A stretch of 64,000 nt of DNA from Portunus trituberculatus (taxonomy: Eukaryota; Arthropoda; Malacostraca; Decapoda; Portunidae): positions 21,910,800 through 21,974,799 of the forward strand of contig NC_059300.1 in NCBI RefSeq assembly GCF_017591435.1, given 5' to 3'. Below, one piece after another: positions 1 through 53,112 of this stretch. Under the pieces are notes generated by a model that was not told where the DNA came from, did no database searches, and saw only the letters and a program-made list of their open reading frames with translations. Made by a program: the position numbers and the translations under genes. Within the stretch, counting starts at the first letter, position 1. Every line of letters starts with the position of its first letter.

Positions 1-3000
1 CTATCCCCATGAATGCCATAATGACTTAAAAACCAATTCAATATTTATATAAAAAACGACATAATTATGCAATTAGTGGTGAATAGCCAAACTATGAAAA
101 TAAAATAAAATATTTTCATATAGCACGACTATATACATCAAATTCATACGTAGTAATCTATATGCAATACAACACTAATAAAATCCAGCAATAATGCATA
201 TAAAAATCAAGCCTGTAGACAAACTGTTCTCTATAATCTATGTATCTCATATATGCCAAGTTGAGGCATCTTTCACATTGCCCTGATTATGAGTACTTGC
301 AGTGATTTTACAAGTCATCACAGCAAAGAATCAACCAGACACCTCCCAGATATTCCTATTTTGTGTCATATCAGGTCATGCACATGAATTTTCCTTTGCA
401 TATTGCAGAATATGAGTCAACACATGAAATCTCACAATATTAGTTCTTAAAAATTTGAATATGTTGTTACACATATTTTTCCTTATTTTCTCCTATGTGT
501 AAAAAGAATTTGCTCCTTCAGAAAAATTTGGAAAGAAAAAGGATACTAGTACTACTATACTGTATATGTGGTGGTGCCTCAGTATGTTAAAATGTTACTT
601 TAAATGCAGTGAATGTATTACAACCAATTCACAGAACCCAAAGGCATAAAGATAAAATTTAGGGTTCCTGGTAAGGTCATTTCAAACTTTTAGTGCTCTT
701 TAGTGCTCTTTCCTACCTTCCTCAAAAAGACAGATTCACTTTAGTACATATTAATCATCATGAAGTATAAAAAGGATTAAAAGTTCCAATACATGAGATA
801 TTTTTCCAGCCTTCAAGAATATACCAGTTACTCTAGACACAGAGCAATCCAGATAAGAACACTACTGACATCCATGAGAACAAACTTTCTCAACACATCC
901 TCCATCCAGTATGTCTCAACTTTCACACTATTAATTTGTGTTCTTCACAGAGTTGATATAAAATTCAATTATAAGTTATAGGACACTCCATTTTCATTCA
1001 CATATCATGTCATTCATATGCAGAAAGCAATTAATAATTATAGTTAATTTACTTATCAAACACCCATACAATGTGTCACTGGCTCCTTGCTTCCTTGGGA
1101 AGCAACAATTTACCTGTAAAAAGAGGCAAACACATTTCACAATGGGATAAATATATGAGAATATATTCCTATAATAAAAATATAACTCAATTAATTGTCT
1201 CATTCTGAGAAGTTGAAATAATAGTTTTGGCTAAAACTATTGAAACTCAGAATTATGAAAATCTGAAATTCATTTGTATTCACGTTAAAAGCTTGATTTT
1301 TGCATACAATCACCTATATAGAGTGTTGTCACACTATGCAATAAGTTTCATTCTGCACCCTACATTAAGGCAGCCCCCCTTCATCACAACTTATTGAAAT
1401 AGTGATGCTGCTGTGACTTATTAGATACATTTTATTCAATTTTAACAACAGAAATTTATAATCTGAAGAACATAACTTTAAAAGAAAATATTTCTTGAGC
1501 TGCCAAATTTTTCTGACACAGAATTCATTCTTTCTTTGAGTTATAGTCAAGAACATTACTAGGCTGTTATTAATACTATCAAGTATTATGAAATATGCAA
1601 TGATTATTTGGCCCAAGTCCAAGATGGTAAGAAATAAACATTTCTGACAAAAAAATCTTGTTTATACAAAAAAGTGACCAACACAAACACTCACTTGATC
1701 ACATCATCAAATCTGATATTCAGCTGTTGAGATACGACATATGATATATTTTCTTATAATTGTATATTATGACAAGATATAATGATAGTCATTATTTTTC
1801 AATCACCATGTGATAATGTTTCATATAAATAAAAAGATGTCTGTTTGGGTCTCATTTCTGGGGATTTTAGTAATAATTAGTTTGATTATGTGATTAGAAT
1901 TCTGTCTAATATTCATAATCACTGTTCTAGAATTGCTTTACATGATTATACTTAAATTATTATGCACAGAATGAAGACAAAGATTGTTCAGGTGGGTGGA
2001 TCTTTATTGAGATGCCCATCCCAGCCCAACTGGCTTATATCTTCAAAACCATGAAGCTGATCACAATGAAATTCATAGTAGATATATAATAATAGCACAG
2101 CTCATTTAGTTTTATGTGGTACAGTTTCATCACTTCTGAAGTTGAAGGATAGCTTACAAAAAAGTGGAAAGATATCTCTCATATGGTTTCTCAATAACCA
2201 CTCAGCAGATTCTGTTGAAGTTGGTATGAGTCATGCATTCTTTATGAGTGTGGGTATGTCGTATCTAAATATGCTCTTATCATGTGCAAATACTTCATAG
2301 CATTTCATGAAGATGCAATCGGTATTCAGGAATTTCTACCAATTTAAATTGAGCTCAGAAATGGAACACATATCATTAGATGCTATCAAGTGATGTGTGT
2401 CAGACCATCAACTCAAGAAGTTTTTAATAATACAAAGCTGAAGTAGATAGTTGCCTATCAAGGCGCTGCTATATCTTTTTGTGAGGATATTTTACACTGA
2501 ATGTGTTGCAATGTTCATTCATCACCTATCAAAGTTGATGATATCCTATATCATATTTGGTAATATCATAATAGAATCATTCAAAGAATACACGCATGTA
2601 AACACACTGAAATACACTGCTACAACCACCAATGAATGACTGTATAACCACCAGGTCAAACTTTCTAAAAACTGTGACAATACTTCATATAGGTGATTGT
2701 AAATTTCGGTATATTTCCTGTCATTAAAACATCTGCATAAGGTTGTTTCTTAGAAAAAAAAGCAGTAACACTATTCATTTTTTTCTTAAATGTTTGTTAA
2801 TTAAATATACACATGGAGTGTTACTCATGAGTCTAACTCCATTCACAAGATGGAACCAGATTATAAATGCAATTAATTTCAAGCTGCCCATGACAAAAAA
2901 ATAGCAATTCCTTTCTAGACAAGGTTGTTATGCACATATTAATAAAAACAGCAAGAAAAGCAACACAAGGTATATATACTTTGTGTACTTCTGTAATGTG

Positions 3001-3600
3001 TTCTGGTGGCATGGAGGACAAGAGAAAAAATGGTCTGGGTTAAGTCTCCATCATCAGCTTGCCTGTGGTAAAAGTCAAGCACAGGCCACTTGCCTTGGAC
3101 TGCATACATCATGTAAGCAACCACACTGCTTTCAATGTTATAACAAAATGCAGCATAATATAGGGAACATGTTAATGTGATTGCACATAAAAAAGTTTAT
3201 ATATTTCCAACATTCATTTTTAATATTAAGGAAGTGTATGTGCATGAGTCTCTATAAAGATTCTTATACAACAAGGATCACTGTTGTGGTTTCTCTCAGC
3301 ATTGTCACATTTAACTATAATACAATCAAGTCAGAGAGTGACTAAACAAGGTTATTTACAAGGGGTTATGACATGGGATGTCCATCATTGTCACACAAAA
3401 CATATGAATGCAGTTATACATGGCAAATATTGTTGCATCTTTCTGCAAAATATTACAGCTCTGCCAAAAACCCCACAATAAATATAATAAAGGCTAGTAA
3501 GATATGAACATTGTAATATATGTATGCATTCTCTATACAAGTATATCTGGTGTGCACAAAATAATTACACACAAATACACTGCAAAAACTTACCTTTCCA
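1..3600. other. Intergenic AT-rich DNA downstream of RAB14
   Basis: I see no gene, RNA gene or recognisable transposon in this stretch. The longest open frames are 60-85 codons with no family resemblance and low-complexity composition. It lies beyond the likely polyadenylation site of RAB14, so it is probably 3' flank, although a longer 3' untranslated region using a more distal signal cannot be excluded. Confidence 0.5.
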
Positions 3601-3622
3601 AGACTGGTGTTTCGGAAGCCTA

Positions 3623-3801
<179 letters not shown>

Positions 3802-3821
3802 CACATATATACATATTAAAA

Positions 3822-3827
3822 TTTATT
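3822..3827 (-). promoter_or_regulatory. Candidate RAB14 polyadenylation signal
   Basis: TTTATT on the plus strand reads AATAAA on the RAB14 strand. It is about 565 nt past the stop codon and just before the AT/GT microsatellite. It is the first canonical hexamer I noticed downstream of the stop; use of the site is inferred. Confidence 0.4.
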
Positions 3828-4389
3828 TCAATCTGAACATATTTTCTTTTACTGGAAGTGTGATTAATATATAAAATGAGTAGATTCCATCATCTTTTCT
3901 CTAAATATACATTTGCTTTCCTTTTCCAAATTTGAAATCTTGTATGAGTTGTATTCCATTTTTGTAAAGCCATTTTATGGCACTAAGTGGTTACTTAAAT
4001 CATCACTTCTAAAGAAAGGCAATACATGTCCCTGTATTGCCCAGTATAAAAAATGCTTGGATTGCCAAAGCCATTCCTTTTGAAGTCAGAGTGAAATTGA
4101 ATTAGTTATTTCTTTTTTCAATGTTTATCAGAAAAGCTTCAGAGACTTTTTGCAACAATCACTGTCAGACACAAGGTTATGCCAGTTGTACCAAAGGAGT
4201 TTTAGAAAAAACTAATTTCAAAATTATATTTTTTTCTCTGCCACTAACTCAGTTCTACACAAGACATCTTGAAGATAAATCAAGGTACTTTTGAAGATAA
4301 ATCAAATGTCATTTTAAATAAAGAGATAAATCAATTTAGTTCAGTACACAACAGTACACACCACAACAGAGGTAAAGGGTCACCACAGT

Positions 4390-42105
<37,716 letters not shown>

Positions 42106-42418
42106 TTTGATCCTGAAAAGAAAAATTAAAGCTGTTACATTCCAAACAAACAACACAGCAAACTCATAACAACTACACAAAGTTAACATGGGAAATATCA
42201 AAACTAAATTAATCATCTTAGCTAATAGCTTTAACAGACCTACATTTCCAACTAAAGAGAATAGATCGCATGTACTGTACATGAAACATTCTATGGGAAA
42301 GCCTGAATTCCATTTTAGTACCTAGTCCTTTAGAGCATGGGTCTTCAAAATAGAGGTCATGATCCAGTACTGAGTCTCAGCTGATATTTAATGGGTCATC
42401 ACATAAAAATTATGATAA

Positions 42419-42452
42419 CAACAACAATAATAATAACATTAATAATAATAAC

Positions 42453-42500
<48 letters not shown>
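42419..42500. repeat. (AAT)n microsatellite
   Basis: ATA/TAA units with interruptions on the left, then a perfect run. Confidence 0.95.
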
Positions 42501-42502
<2 letters not shown>

Positions 42503-42519
42503 TAATTCACAAGTTGTCA

Positions 42520-42523
<4 letters not shown>

Positions 42524-42571
<48 letters not shown>
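42524..42571. repeat. (GA)n microsatellite
   Basis: About 23 GA units that directly precede SINE copy B. Confidence 0.95.
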
Positions 42572-42574
<3 letters not shown>

Positions 42575-42816
42575 GTGGGGGGGGTAAGGGTTCGAGTCCC
42601 TGTAAGCAGCGAGGTAAATGGCAAGCTTCTTAATGTGTGGTCCCTGTTCACCTAGCAGTAAATAGGTACGGGATGTAACTCGAGGGGTTGTGGCCTCGCT
42701 TTCCTGGTGTGTGGAGTGTGTTGTGGTGTCAGTCCTACCCGAAGATCGGTCTATGAGCTCTGAGCTCGCTCCGTAATGGGGAAGACTGGCTGGGTGACCA
42801 GCAGGCAACCGAGGTG

Positions 42817-42822
<6 letters not shown>
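42572..42822 (+). mobile_element. tRNA-derived SINE, copy B
   Basis: AAGGGTTCGAGTCCCTGTAA is a clear B-box/T-arm. The body matches SINE copy A (CTGTTCACCTAGCAGTAAAT, GGTACGGGATGTAA, CCGAAGATCGG, ATGAGCTCTGAGCTCG). The 3' end is GAGGTGAATTTACACACAC, which resembles the LINE tail AGGTGAATACACAC. The A box is absent. Confidence 0.78.
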
Positions 42823-42863
<41 letters not shown>

Positions 42864-43119
42864 AGAGAAGAATATGATATTCGAAGAACAAGATCGCATA
42901 GTAAAAAACTGAGGAAGGGAAGATGTCTGAGAAGTTAAAATATATAGTTTTCCGCAAAGATGTATTAAGACTTGGAACAGTTTGAGTGAGGAAGCAGTGT
43001 CAGCAAAGAGTGTGCATAGCTTTAAAGAAAAAATGGATAAGTGTACATATGGAGACGGGGCCACATGAGCGTAAAGCCCAGGCCCTGTAAAACTACACCA
43101 GGTAAATACAACTAGGTAA

Positions 43120-43157
<38 letters not shown>
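42823..43157 (+). mobile_element. Short LINE copy L7 with (AC)n on both sides
   Basis: After (AC)n from the SINE tail, 42862-43110 encodes only the C-terminal end of the LINE protein (REEYDIRRTRSHSKKLRKGR, then ETWNSLSEE on a shifted frame), the 3' untranslated part and ACAACTAGGTAAATACACAC, followed by (CA)n to 43157. It is strongly 5'-truncated. Confidence 0.85.
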
Positions 43158-43159
<2 letters not shown>

Positions 43160-44033
43160 AGGGATGGGTTGACTGCATTTATTTGTATTTAAAAAAGGCG
43201 TTTGACAAAGTGCCACATGCAAGATTACTGTGGAAGTTAGAGGAGAAGGGTGGCTTAATAGGAAGTACATTGAGATGATAGAAAATTCAATGTGGACAAA
43301 AGCCATGTCATGGAAATAGGAAAAAGTGAAAGACGACCAGCGGGAATCTATAAGATGGGAGATGGAGTAGAACTAGAAAAAGTAAAAAAGGAAAAGGACT
43401 TGGGAGTGACAATGGAAGAAAATAATCAACCGGTAAGCCATATTGATAGAATTTTCAGAGAGACATATAATTTGCTAAGGAATATTGGAGTAGCATTTCA
43501 CTATATGGACAAGGAAATGATGAAGAAATTGATAAGTACTAAAATAAGACCTAGATTGGAATATGCAGGAGTTGTGTGGACTCCCCATAAAAAGAAACAC
43601 ATAAGAAAATTAGAGACTACAAAAAATGGCTACAAGAATGGTTCCAGAATTTAAAGGGATGGCATATGAGGAGAGACTAAAGGCAATGGATCTACCAACC
43701 TTGGAGCAGAGAAGAGAGAGAGGATCTGATACAAGTTTATAAATTGATTAACGGAATGGATGAAGTGGATAATGAGAAATTGATCCTGAGAGAAGAATAT
43801 GACTTTAGAAGCACAAGATCGCATAGTAAGAAACTAAGGAAGGGACGATGTCTGAGAGATGTTAAAAAATTTAGTTTCCCGCAAAGATGTGTTGAGACTT
43901 GGAACAGTTTGAGTGAGGAAGTAGTATCAGCAAAGAGTGTACATAGTTTTAAAGAAAAATTGGATAAGTGTAGATATGGAGACGGGACCACACGAGCATA
44001 AAGCCCAGGCCCTGTAAAACTACAACTAGGTAA

Positions 44034-44080
<47 letters not shown>

Positions 44081-44106
44081 GTAAATACAACTAGGTAAAT
44101 ACACAC
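43158..44106 (+). mobile_element. LINE copy L8, close relative of L5
   Basis: It starts in the (CA)n tail of L7 at the catalytic A box (FDKVPHARLLWKLEEKGGLI), then jumps by an internal deletion of about 290 bp to NVDKSHVMEIGKSERRPAGI and continues to the end. From 43285 it is almost identical by eye to L5 (38803 onward). The tail is a (CA)n tract interrupting the ACAACTAGGTAAAT units. Confidence 0.88.
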
Positions 44107-44107
44107 C

Positions 44108-44117
<10 letters not shown>

Positions 44118-44195
<78 letters not shown>
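44118..44195. repeat. (AT)n between LINE L8 and a TIR element
   Basis: About 38 TA units ending exactly at the CAGGTAACTC end of the next element. Confidence 0.96.
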
Positions 44196-44198
<3 letters not shown>

Positions 44199-44891
44199 GT
44201 AACTCACAATTTACGCGATAGATGCGTTCCAAGAGGCATCATGTATATCAAAATTCATGTAAAACAAACATGTAATTCTCACAAGAAACAATAGATAATA
44301 GCGGGGATGCGGGATGTAGTCCAAAAAATTTTGTACAAAATATTCTATTTACTAGGCTAAATTAACATGTTTTTACCATTTTAAATACTAGAAGTGTATT
44401 GAAGGTAAAGGGAAAAGCAAGAAATAATAAGAGAAAGCAAAAAATATGAGAAAACAACAAAACAAAGAATACGTAAACAACACACTGCATCACTGCCTTC
44501 ACCACTCACACCACAGTCAGTCACCATCTTCCTCTGAGCTTTACCACTTTATCAAAAATCCACTTATCAAAAATAACCCCACTTGCAGAAGATGATGAAG
44601 GACGTTTTGGGGACATCTTGATAAATTATAGGCAGATTGAAGAGATTCCGTCTGCACTCAGTGCTGGCAGACTGCAAATGAGGCACGAGAAGAGCGGAGC
44701 TCCTACCTATCAGCCAGCTGCGGAACTCTCTGGCATGCAGTTTTGAAATTGCGTCTGGCGCTCAATTTGAAAATGCAGTTGGGCCAAATCGCGTATAGGC
44801 AAACTGATTGCGTAAATTAAATTAATTAGAATATTTTTTCAGTCACGTTATAACGAAAACACGTAAATCAAACACGCGTAAATCGAGTTAA

Positions 44892-44894
<3 letters not shown>
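44196..44894 (-). mobile_element. pogo/Tigger-like TIR element with transposase start
   Basis: CAGGTAACTCACAATTTACG at 44196 and the inverted right end CGTAAATCGAGTTAACTG ending 44894 are flanked by TA inside (TA)n. On the minus strand from 44616 it encodes MSPKRPSSSSASG, a typical first line of a Tigger transposase, then decays. Confidence 0.75.

Positions 44895-44978
<84 letters not shown>
44895..44978. repeat. (TA)n between two TIR elements
   Basis: About 41 TA units between the right end of one element and the left end of the next. Confidence 0.96.
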
Positions 44979-47610
<2,632 letters not shown>

Positions 47611-48338
47611 CGACCATCCACATCAAAACAAGGAGTACTGCCAAACAAACAGTGTGCTGAGATAAATCTGAGCTACATACAAATGCAAAATTACTATATC
47701 CTATCTAATCCAGTAACAAGGGGTCCCTGAATAAATAAGTGGATGCAAGCAGTCCACAAAGCTTGAAAGATAAAGAAACCCTACTTTAGAAGGAGGACAG
47801 TACAGATCTTAAGCAATCATCCTCCTGTGTGACAGAAATCTTACAGCATGCACAGGTCTCTCACATCAGGCTTCATAGCTGAACCATGACAGACACATTG
47901 GTTCTGTTCCTACATCTGATCTAATGAGATCTTTTCAGCTTGCATTTCATTTAGGCATTCATAACTAACTGCTCTCTATTCACCTTCACCATGTATAACC
48001 ATTATTCCTTGTTCCACAGCCATCCTCTTGTATCTAACAGCCATCACAATATCAATCCATTCCATTCACTGTATATATTTTTGCTTATGCCTATCACAAC
48101 TGGTTAAATTTTCCTATCTAAAAAATTTTCCTCCATCTTCTCTACTTGCTTAAATTATTGTTTACTCTTCCTGTTAGATTCATTTAGCCAACACTTCCTT
48201 CTCTTCACTTTCTGAAGCATTCTCATATTCACCAGAACAATTTTCATCAGTTTCCTATTCCACTTCTGATACATAACTGTTCCCACTCAATTTGCCTTCT
48301 TTTTTATATCTCACAATACACTTCAACCTTCTTATATA
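47611..48338. other. Intronic DNA, nothing recognised
   Basis: Ordinary AT-rich sequence in the first RAB14 intron; no open frame, repeat or RNA gene seen. Confidence 0.5.
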
Positions 48339-48589
48339 CACTTAACCCTCGGCTATCGCGCCCAATTGGGACCAAAATAGCCGTGCCATAGCCGAAAACG
48401 CGATAGCCAAATTGATCTTGGCGGGAAGGCGGTTTTGGCCAATGAGTGCTCAGATATTCCATGACGTCATGGCAGGGCACGCGATAGCAGGCATCTGAGG
48501 TCGCGATAATGAAATTTTAGCAGCTTTTCATGGGTGCGCGATAGCAATAAAACGCGATAGCCGAAGTCGCGATAGCCGAGGGTTGACTG
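48339..48589. mobile_element. 251-bp MITE with CGCGATAGCC motifs
   Basis: CACTTAACCCTCGGCTATCG at the left pairs with the inverted right end CGATAGCCGAGGGTTGACTG; TA lies on both sides. The word GCGATAGC recurs at least five times internally. It looks like a non-autonomous pogo-type element; a decayed relative is at about 20863-20933. Confidence 0.85.
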
Positions 48590-48599
48590 TAGTCACATT

Positions 48600-49821
48600 T
48601 CATGTGTATGTCACTTTTCAACTACAGTTGCTCTCCATTTACCCTCTTCATCACTCCATCACTCACTCTTAACTACAGCCACCTTCCATGCACCATCTTA
48701 ATCACCTCACCACTAACTCTCCTAACATCAATATTTTCTGCACACTCCACTGACTCCAGCACAATACATACTCTCAAAAAGCAGCCATTTATTTACTAAA
48801 TAAAAGTAACATTCTTGAGCAAACATGGAGATAAACAAAAGTTTGTGCAGAATAAAAGTAGATCACATGGATGAAATACAAAGACAGTTAATCATAATTT
48901 TTGGTTGACTCCAAGTGAAAAAGAAATGTATAAAGCTGACTAGAATTTCTGCAACATTGCTGAACATGAAACTTGCCATGTTGGACAGTGTCAGGAACCT
49001 CACTGTAATGATCAACAAGGAACAACAGAATCCTAATTATGAAATAAGGATTCAATAGTAATACTTTTTGTTTCATAATTGTCTACAAGTAATAAATACT
49101 GATCCAGACCTAAGTAACAATTAGAGGAACCTGCATCATTAGTAAGCAGGGAGAGCCACCATTTCCATATCTTAAGTGAGATGAGATCATCTCTTTGCAA
49201 AAGTACTTATATAACAAGAAAAATTGAAAAGAAAGAAGATGCATGAATGATTTCCTAGTAACAGTGTTTCAGATGCACCACCACCACACCAACAACCATC
49301 CTGAGCAGCAGGTTTGTGTCAACCATACATTCTAAGATATCTATCACACAACCCAGTTACTTTCCTTTTATCACAAAATACATAGAGAGCAGCTGACCTA
49401 ATCCTATGCAAATCTGACACTATGGTACCTAAGAGGAAGTATAGGAAGTGATTCACCCTGCTCTTATACTATACAGCACATCAACACACAAGTACTGCCT
49501 ACTCTGTGACTTGTTGGAACTACATGTGAAGAACTAAACTCAAGCCTCTGGCATACCATGTGAAAAAAAAAGGCTAAACTAGGTGAGCTTGGTGTGGTAT
49601 ATTTATGATCATGACCAAAATCAGTAACATTCCTTATCTTGTGACAACAAAATTCAATGCATGACATAAGTATACCACAATCTGCAGAAACCAAATATAT
49701 ATTATGTAATGCAGCAAACATATTTCAAATTACTCCACTTAATGAATGATTCGTTATCAAGGAGAATTAAGAATAAACACAAGCAGTGTTTTATACCTAT
49801 GTACTCTAAACCACTTAAATT
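48600..49821. other. Intronic DNA, nothing recognised
   Basis: No gene or transposon recognised. The left 180 bp is CT/CAC-rich. Part of the first RAB14 intron. Confidence 0.45.
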
Positions 49822-50704
49822 TCATTAATTCTATTTCACAATGATAGAAATGCACTCACAACTTACCAAATGCCCATACAACTAATGCCCTTTAACAGTT
49901 ATTATAGTTGGGTTAATCTAAAGTGGCCATTTAGGTGTGGCCCTGGGCTTCACCATGATTTCCCCACTATTGTCACTTCTTCATAGATCACAGGCTTGCT
50001 TTCTTTCTCCAACCCACCTCTACCTCCTTATCATCTATCTCTCTTTTTTTTTCTCTTCCTTTGTTGTTATATAAATTGGTGTGTTTCAGAAATCATTCAA
50101 ACTTTTGATCCCCATCACTGTTACAGTTAAAATTGAGGAATGTTTTACGTATAAAAGTCTCCCCCATCCTATATGTGGCATATGAGCTGGTGAGTGCAAC
50201 CTTGCCGATACCTATACTTAGGTAGACCTGACTAGGCCAGTGAACTGTGATGTGGCAACATCACATCATTAATTCTATTTCACAATGATAGAAATGCACT
50301 CACAACTTACCAAATGCCCATACAACTAATGCCCTTTAACAGTTATTATAGTTGGGTTAATCTAAAGTGGCCATTTAGGTGTGGCCCTGGGCTTCACCAT
50401 GATTTCCCCACTATTGTCACTTCTTCATAGATCACAGGCTTGCTTTCTTTCTCCAACCCACCTCTACCTCCTTATCATCTATCTCTCTTTTTTTTTCTCT
50501 TCCTTTGTTGTTATATAAATTGGTGTGTTTCAGAAATCATTCAAACTTTTGATCCCCATCACTGTTACAGTTAAAATTGAGGAATGTTTTACGTATAAAA
50601 GTCTCCCCCATCCTATATGTGGCATATGAGCTGGTGAGTGCAACCTTGCCGATACCTATACTTAGGTAGACCTGACTAGGCCAGTGAACTGTGATGTGGC
50701 AACA
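49822..50704. repeat. Perfect 444-bp tandem duplication
   Basis: 49822-50265 and 50266-50704 appear identical base for base, including a T9 run; the offset is 444. The shared words at the edges are TCATTAATT and GTGGCAACA. It is either a very recent duplication or an assembly error. Confidence 0.93.
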
Positions 50705-52735
50705 GTGAAGGACTAGCTGTCAAAAAGCAAACCAACCCAAACGACTAGTCTAGAGTGACCCGACTAAACCACCTTACTTCTATTTTGTCTCTGAACACAA
50801 TAGCATCACTCATATGTGAAAACAGTATACCTATGAGCCTAAAATGTACTGAGGCTACTAAAAATAAAGTTATGATATTACATATGATAAATGACAGTTT
50901 AGATTAAGAAAAAAAATCTGAAATAAATGTTGAAATCATGGTGACACATAAAGCTATTTATGAGTCATCATCTGAAAAAAAATATGTAACAGCTGTGGCT
51001 GCACTGTGTAAAGAAAATAAATACACATCAGTGACAGTACTAAGCAGGAAAAAAATTATATACTAAATATAGAAATAAACCATCTTATCAATAAAAAGAG
51101 AAGCCAAAGAAATTTTCCACTGAAAACTTCCATTCAGAGTAAGGCTTTAAAAACTCATGCAAACTGGAAGTTATATGCAGCTGGTGACTATTCCTAAGTG
51201 CCAATAGCAAACAATAAGTAGTAAAACACAGGATATACTTCATGAGAAAAAAAAAAAAAAAAATTCTGACACTGAAAAGCTCCCTGAAAATATTCAACAG
51301 TACACATGACATGGTAGATATCTAAAGCAATAATCTGGCAGGAAAATATGGGTGCTGATACAAGGCCAGAGTGATAGTCACCTGGTGAAGGGAACTGAGT
51401 ATATGTTGAGTGTGCCAGAGTAAGGGCTCCAGGAAGCATTGACAAGTAAGTGAGAAACACATTTGTGTGAACCAAGCTCCTGAGGAAGCCTTACAACCTC
51501 CTGACTCACCCAAAAAAGGACTGTCACTTCCCAAAATTAAGCCTCAAGGAACTGCACTTTATCTTAATGCCATTACAAAATATCAAATGAATAACAGCAT
51601 TTACAAATGTAACTGATTAAAAGTCAATACTAAATCTGTAAGAGGCAATTTTAATGTCCATTTCATAAAAATATATACTATATATTTTCTATATCAAAAT
51701 CATTACAATTTCTACAAATGCCATTAATCATATAGGATATTTAATCAACAAATGGCAATTTCAGTCATCCAATTCATTAGATGTTCATGTAACACCAAAA
51801 ATTGCTGAAGAGATTTAGAATATCACTTTATAATGTACCAGCCCTTAATTTGCACAAAGGTTTTTGTTGGTGTCTGTAATATGTGTGTTATGGTAGAAAT
51901 ATTGACGAGTTTACTCCTCATCCAAGAACATCACAATATTAAGAAAGCTTTTGTTTTGACTCAACATAGTCATCACTGTTAGTGCACACACCTCAAGCTT
52001 AGACTAACATTCTATGAGTTACTAAAAGGTGGCAATGAGTGTTTAGTAATAAATCTGCTTTAGCTATTCAAATAACTTGTTTCTTATTCACATAATCATC
52101 ACACAATGCACGAGACAAAAAATTAACATAACATGCCAAGTTATAAGCTAATATGAACTAGTCAAACAACTGAAGATGTTGTGTTAGGCATGCATCCTCA
52201 CTCCAACTATGTATTAGCAGGTAAACCATTACTAAATAAAATTGTGAAAATGTTAATTTACTATTTTTTTAATTATGTACTTTACTAAAATGATCAATTA
52301 CACATAATCTACAGCACCATGGTTGGTTGCCAGCACCATGTGACCTAATTACACTGTCATGAAATCAGTACTAACTTGGTATTTCTTCATGTAACTATTA
52401 GCTGTACCTGCAATGTTGCCACCTTAAACCCCCAGAGTGACCTGACCCAACCATGAAAAGCAGGATGTGGCCTAATGGATTCAGTGTCAAGATCACTAGG
52501 ATGGCAGCACTGCACAGTCTATACATGTTGCCAAGTATACCAAAAAATATATATAGCCATTGTTCCATCATCAAATTGAAAGCCATAGAAAAGAAAAAAG
52601 CTGTTGTATATAGTAACAACTTATAATTTTGGAAAAATTAACGCAAGAGATGGCAGTATAAGCGAGAAGATTTTCATATTGCTGGCAATATGCATCTTTG
52701 AAACTCTTCTCCATAATCACATCAGCTGCTTCTAA
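50705..52735. other. Intronic DNA, nothing recognised
   Basis: AT-rich intronic DNA without gene, RNA or repeat that I can identify, apart from short poly(A) runs such as 51245-51262. Confidence 0.45.
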
Positions 52736-52739
52736 CTTT

Positions 52740-53112
52740 TCTTGAACAGGAAGATGTGAGGAAAGTTGGAAACAGCTTAAATATGGTTGTGGAGATTTTT
52801 AAAAATACCATACACAGCACAAAGAACTAATGTGGATGTACTAAGATGGGAGCACAAAGGGAAATTATGACAATAAGCCATATGAGATTTCTTGGACATG
52901 TGATGAGGAAGAACTAGATGGGGGCTGTGGTGTTGACTGAAATGGTGGAGGGGAGAAGAGTGAGAGGAAGACAGAGATAAAAGATTTATGGATGGTGTGA
53001 CGAGAGTGACAGGCAAATATCTTAGGCCTGCAGAGCTGTTGCACTTAGCAGGAGATAGCGAGAGGTGGCACTTCAAGGCTGCCCAAGTCCAGGTGGATGT
53101 GGCACGTCAGTA
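52740..53112 (+). mobile_element. Degraded 3' fragment of a LINE
   Basis: ISHMRFLGHVMRKN-like, then VEGRRVRGRQR-like peptides and a terminal GTCCAGGTGGATGTGGCACG resemble the C-terminal end and 3' region of RTE/L1-type reverse-transcriptase proteins (FGHVMR..., GRRGRGRQR). Several stops. The family is tentative. Confidence 0.5.

Noticed and set aside
42330..42415. hAT-like terminal motif (CATGGGTCTTCAAAATAGAG)
   Set aside because: It resembles some hAT ends, but no matching inverted end or 8-bp duplication was found nearby.
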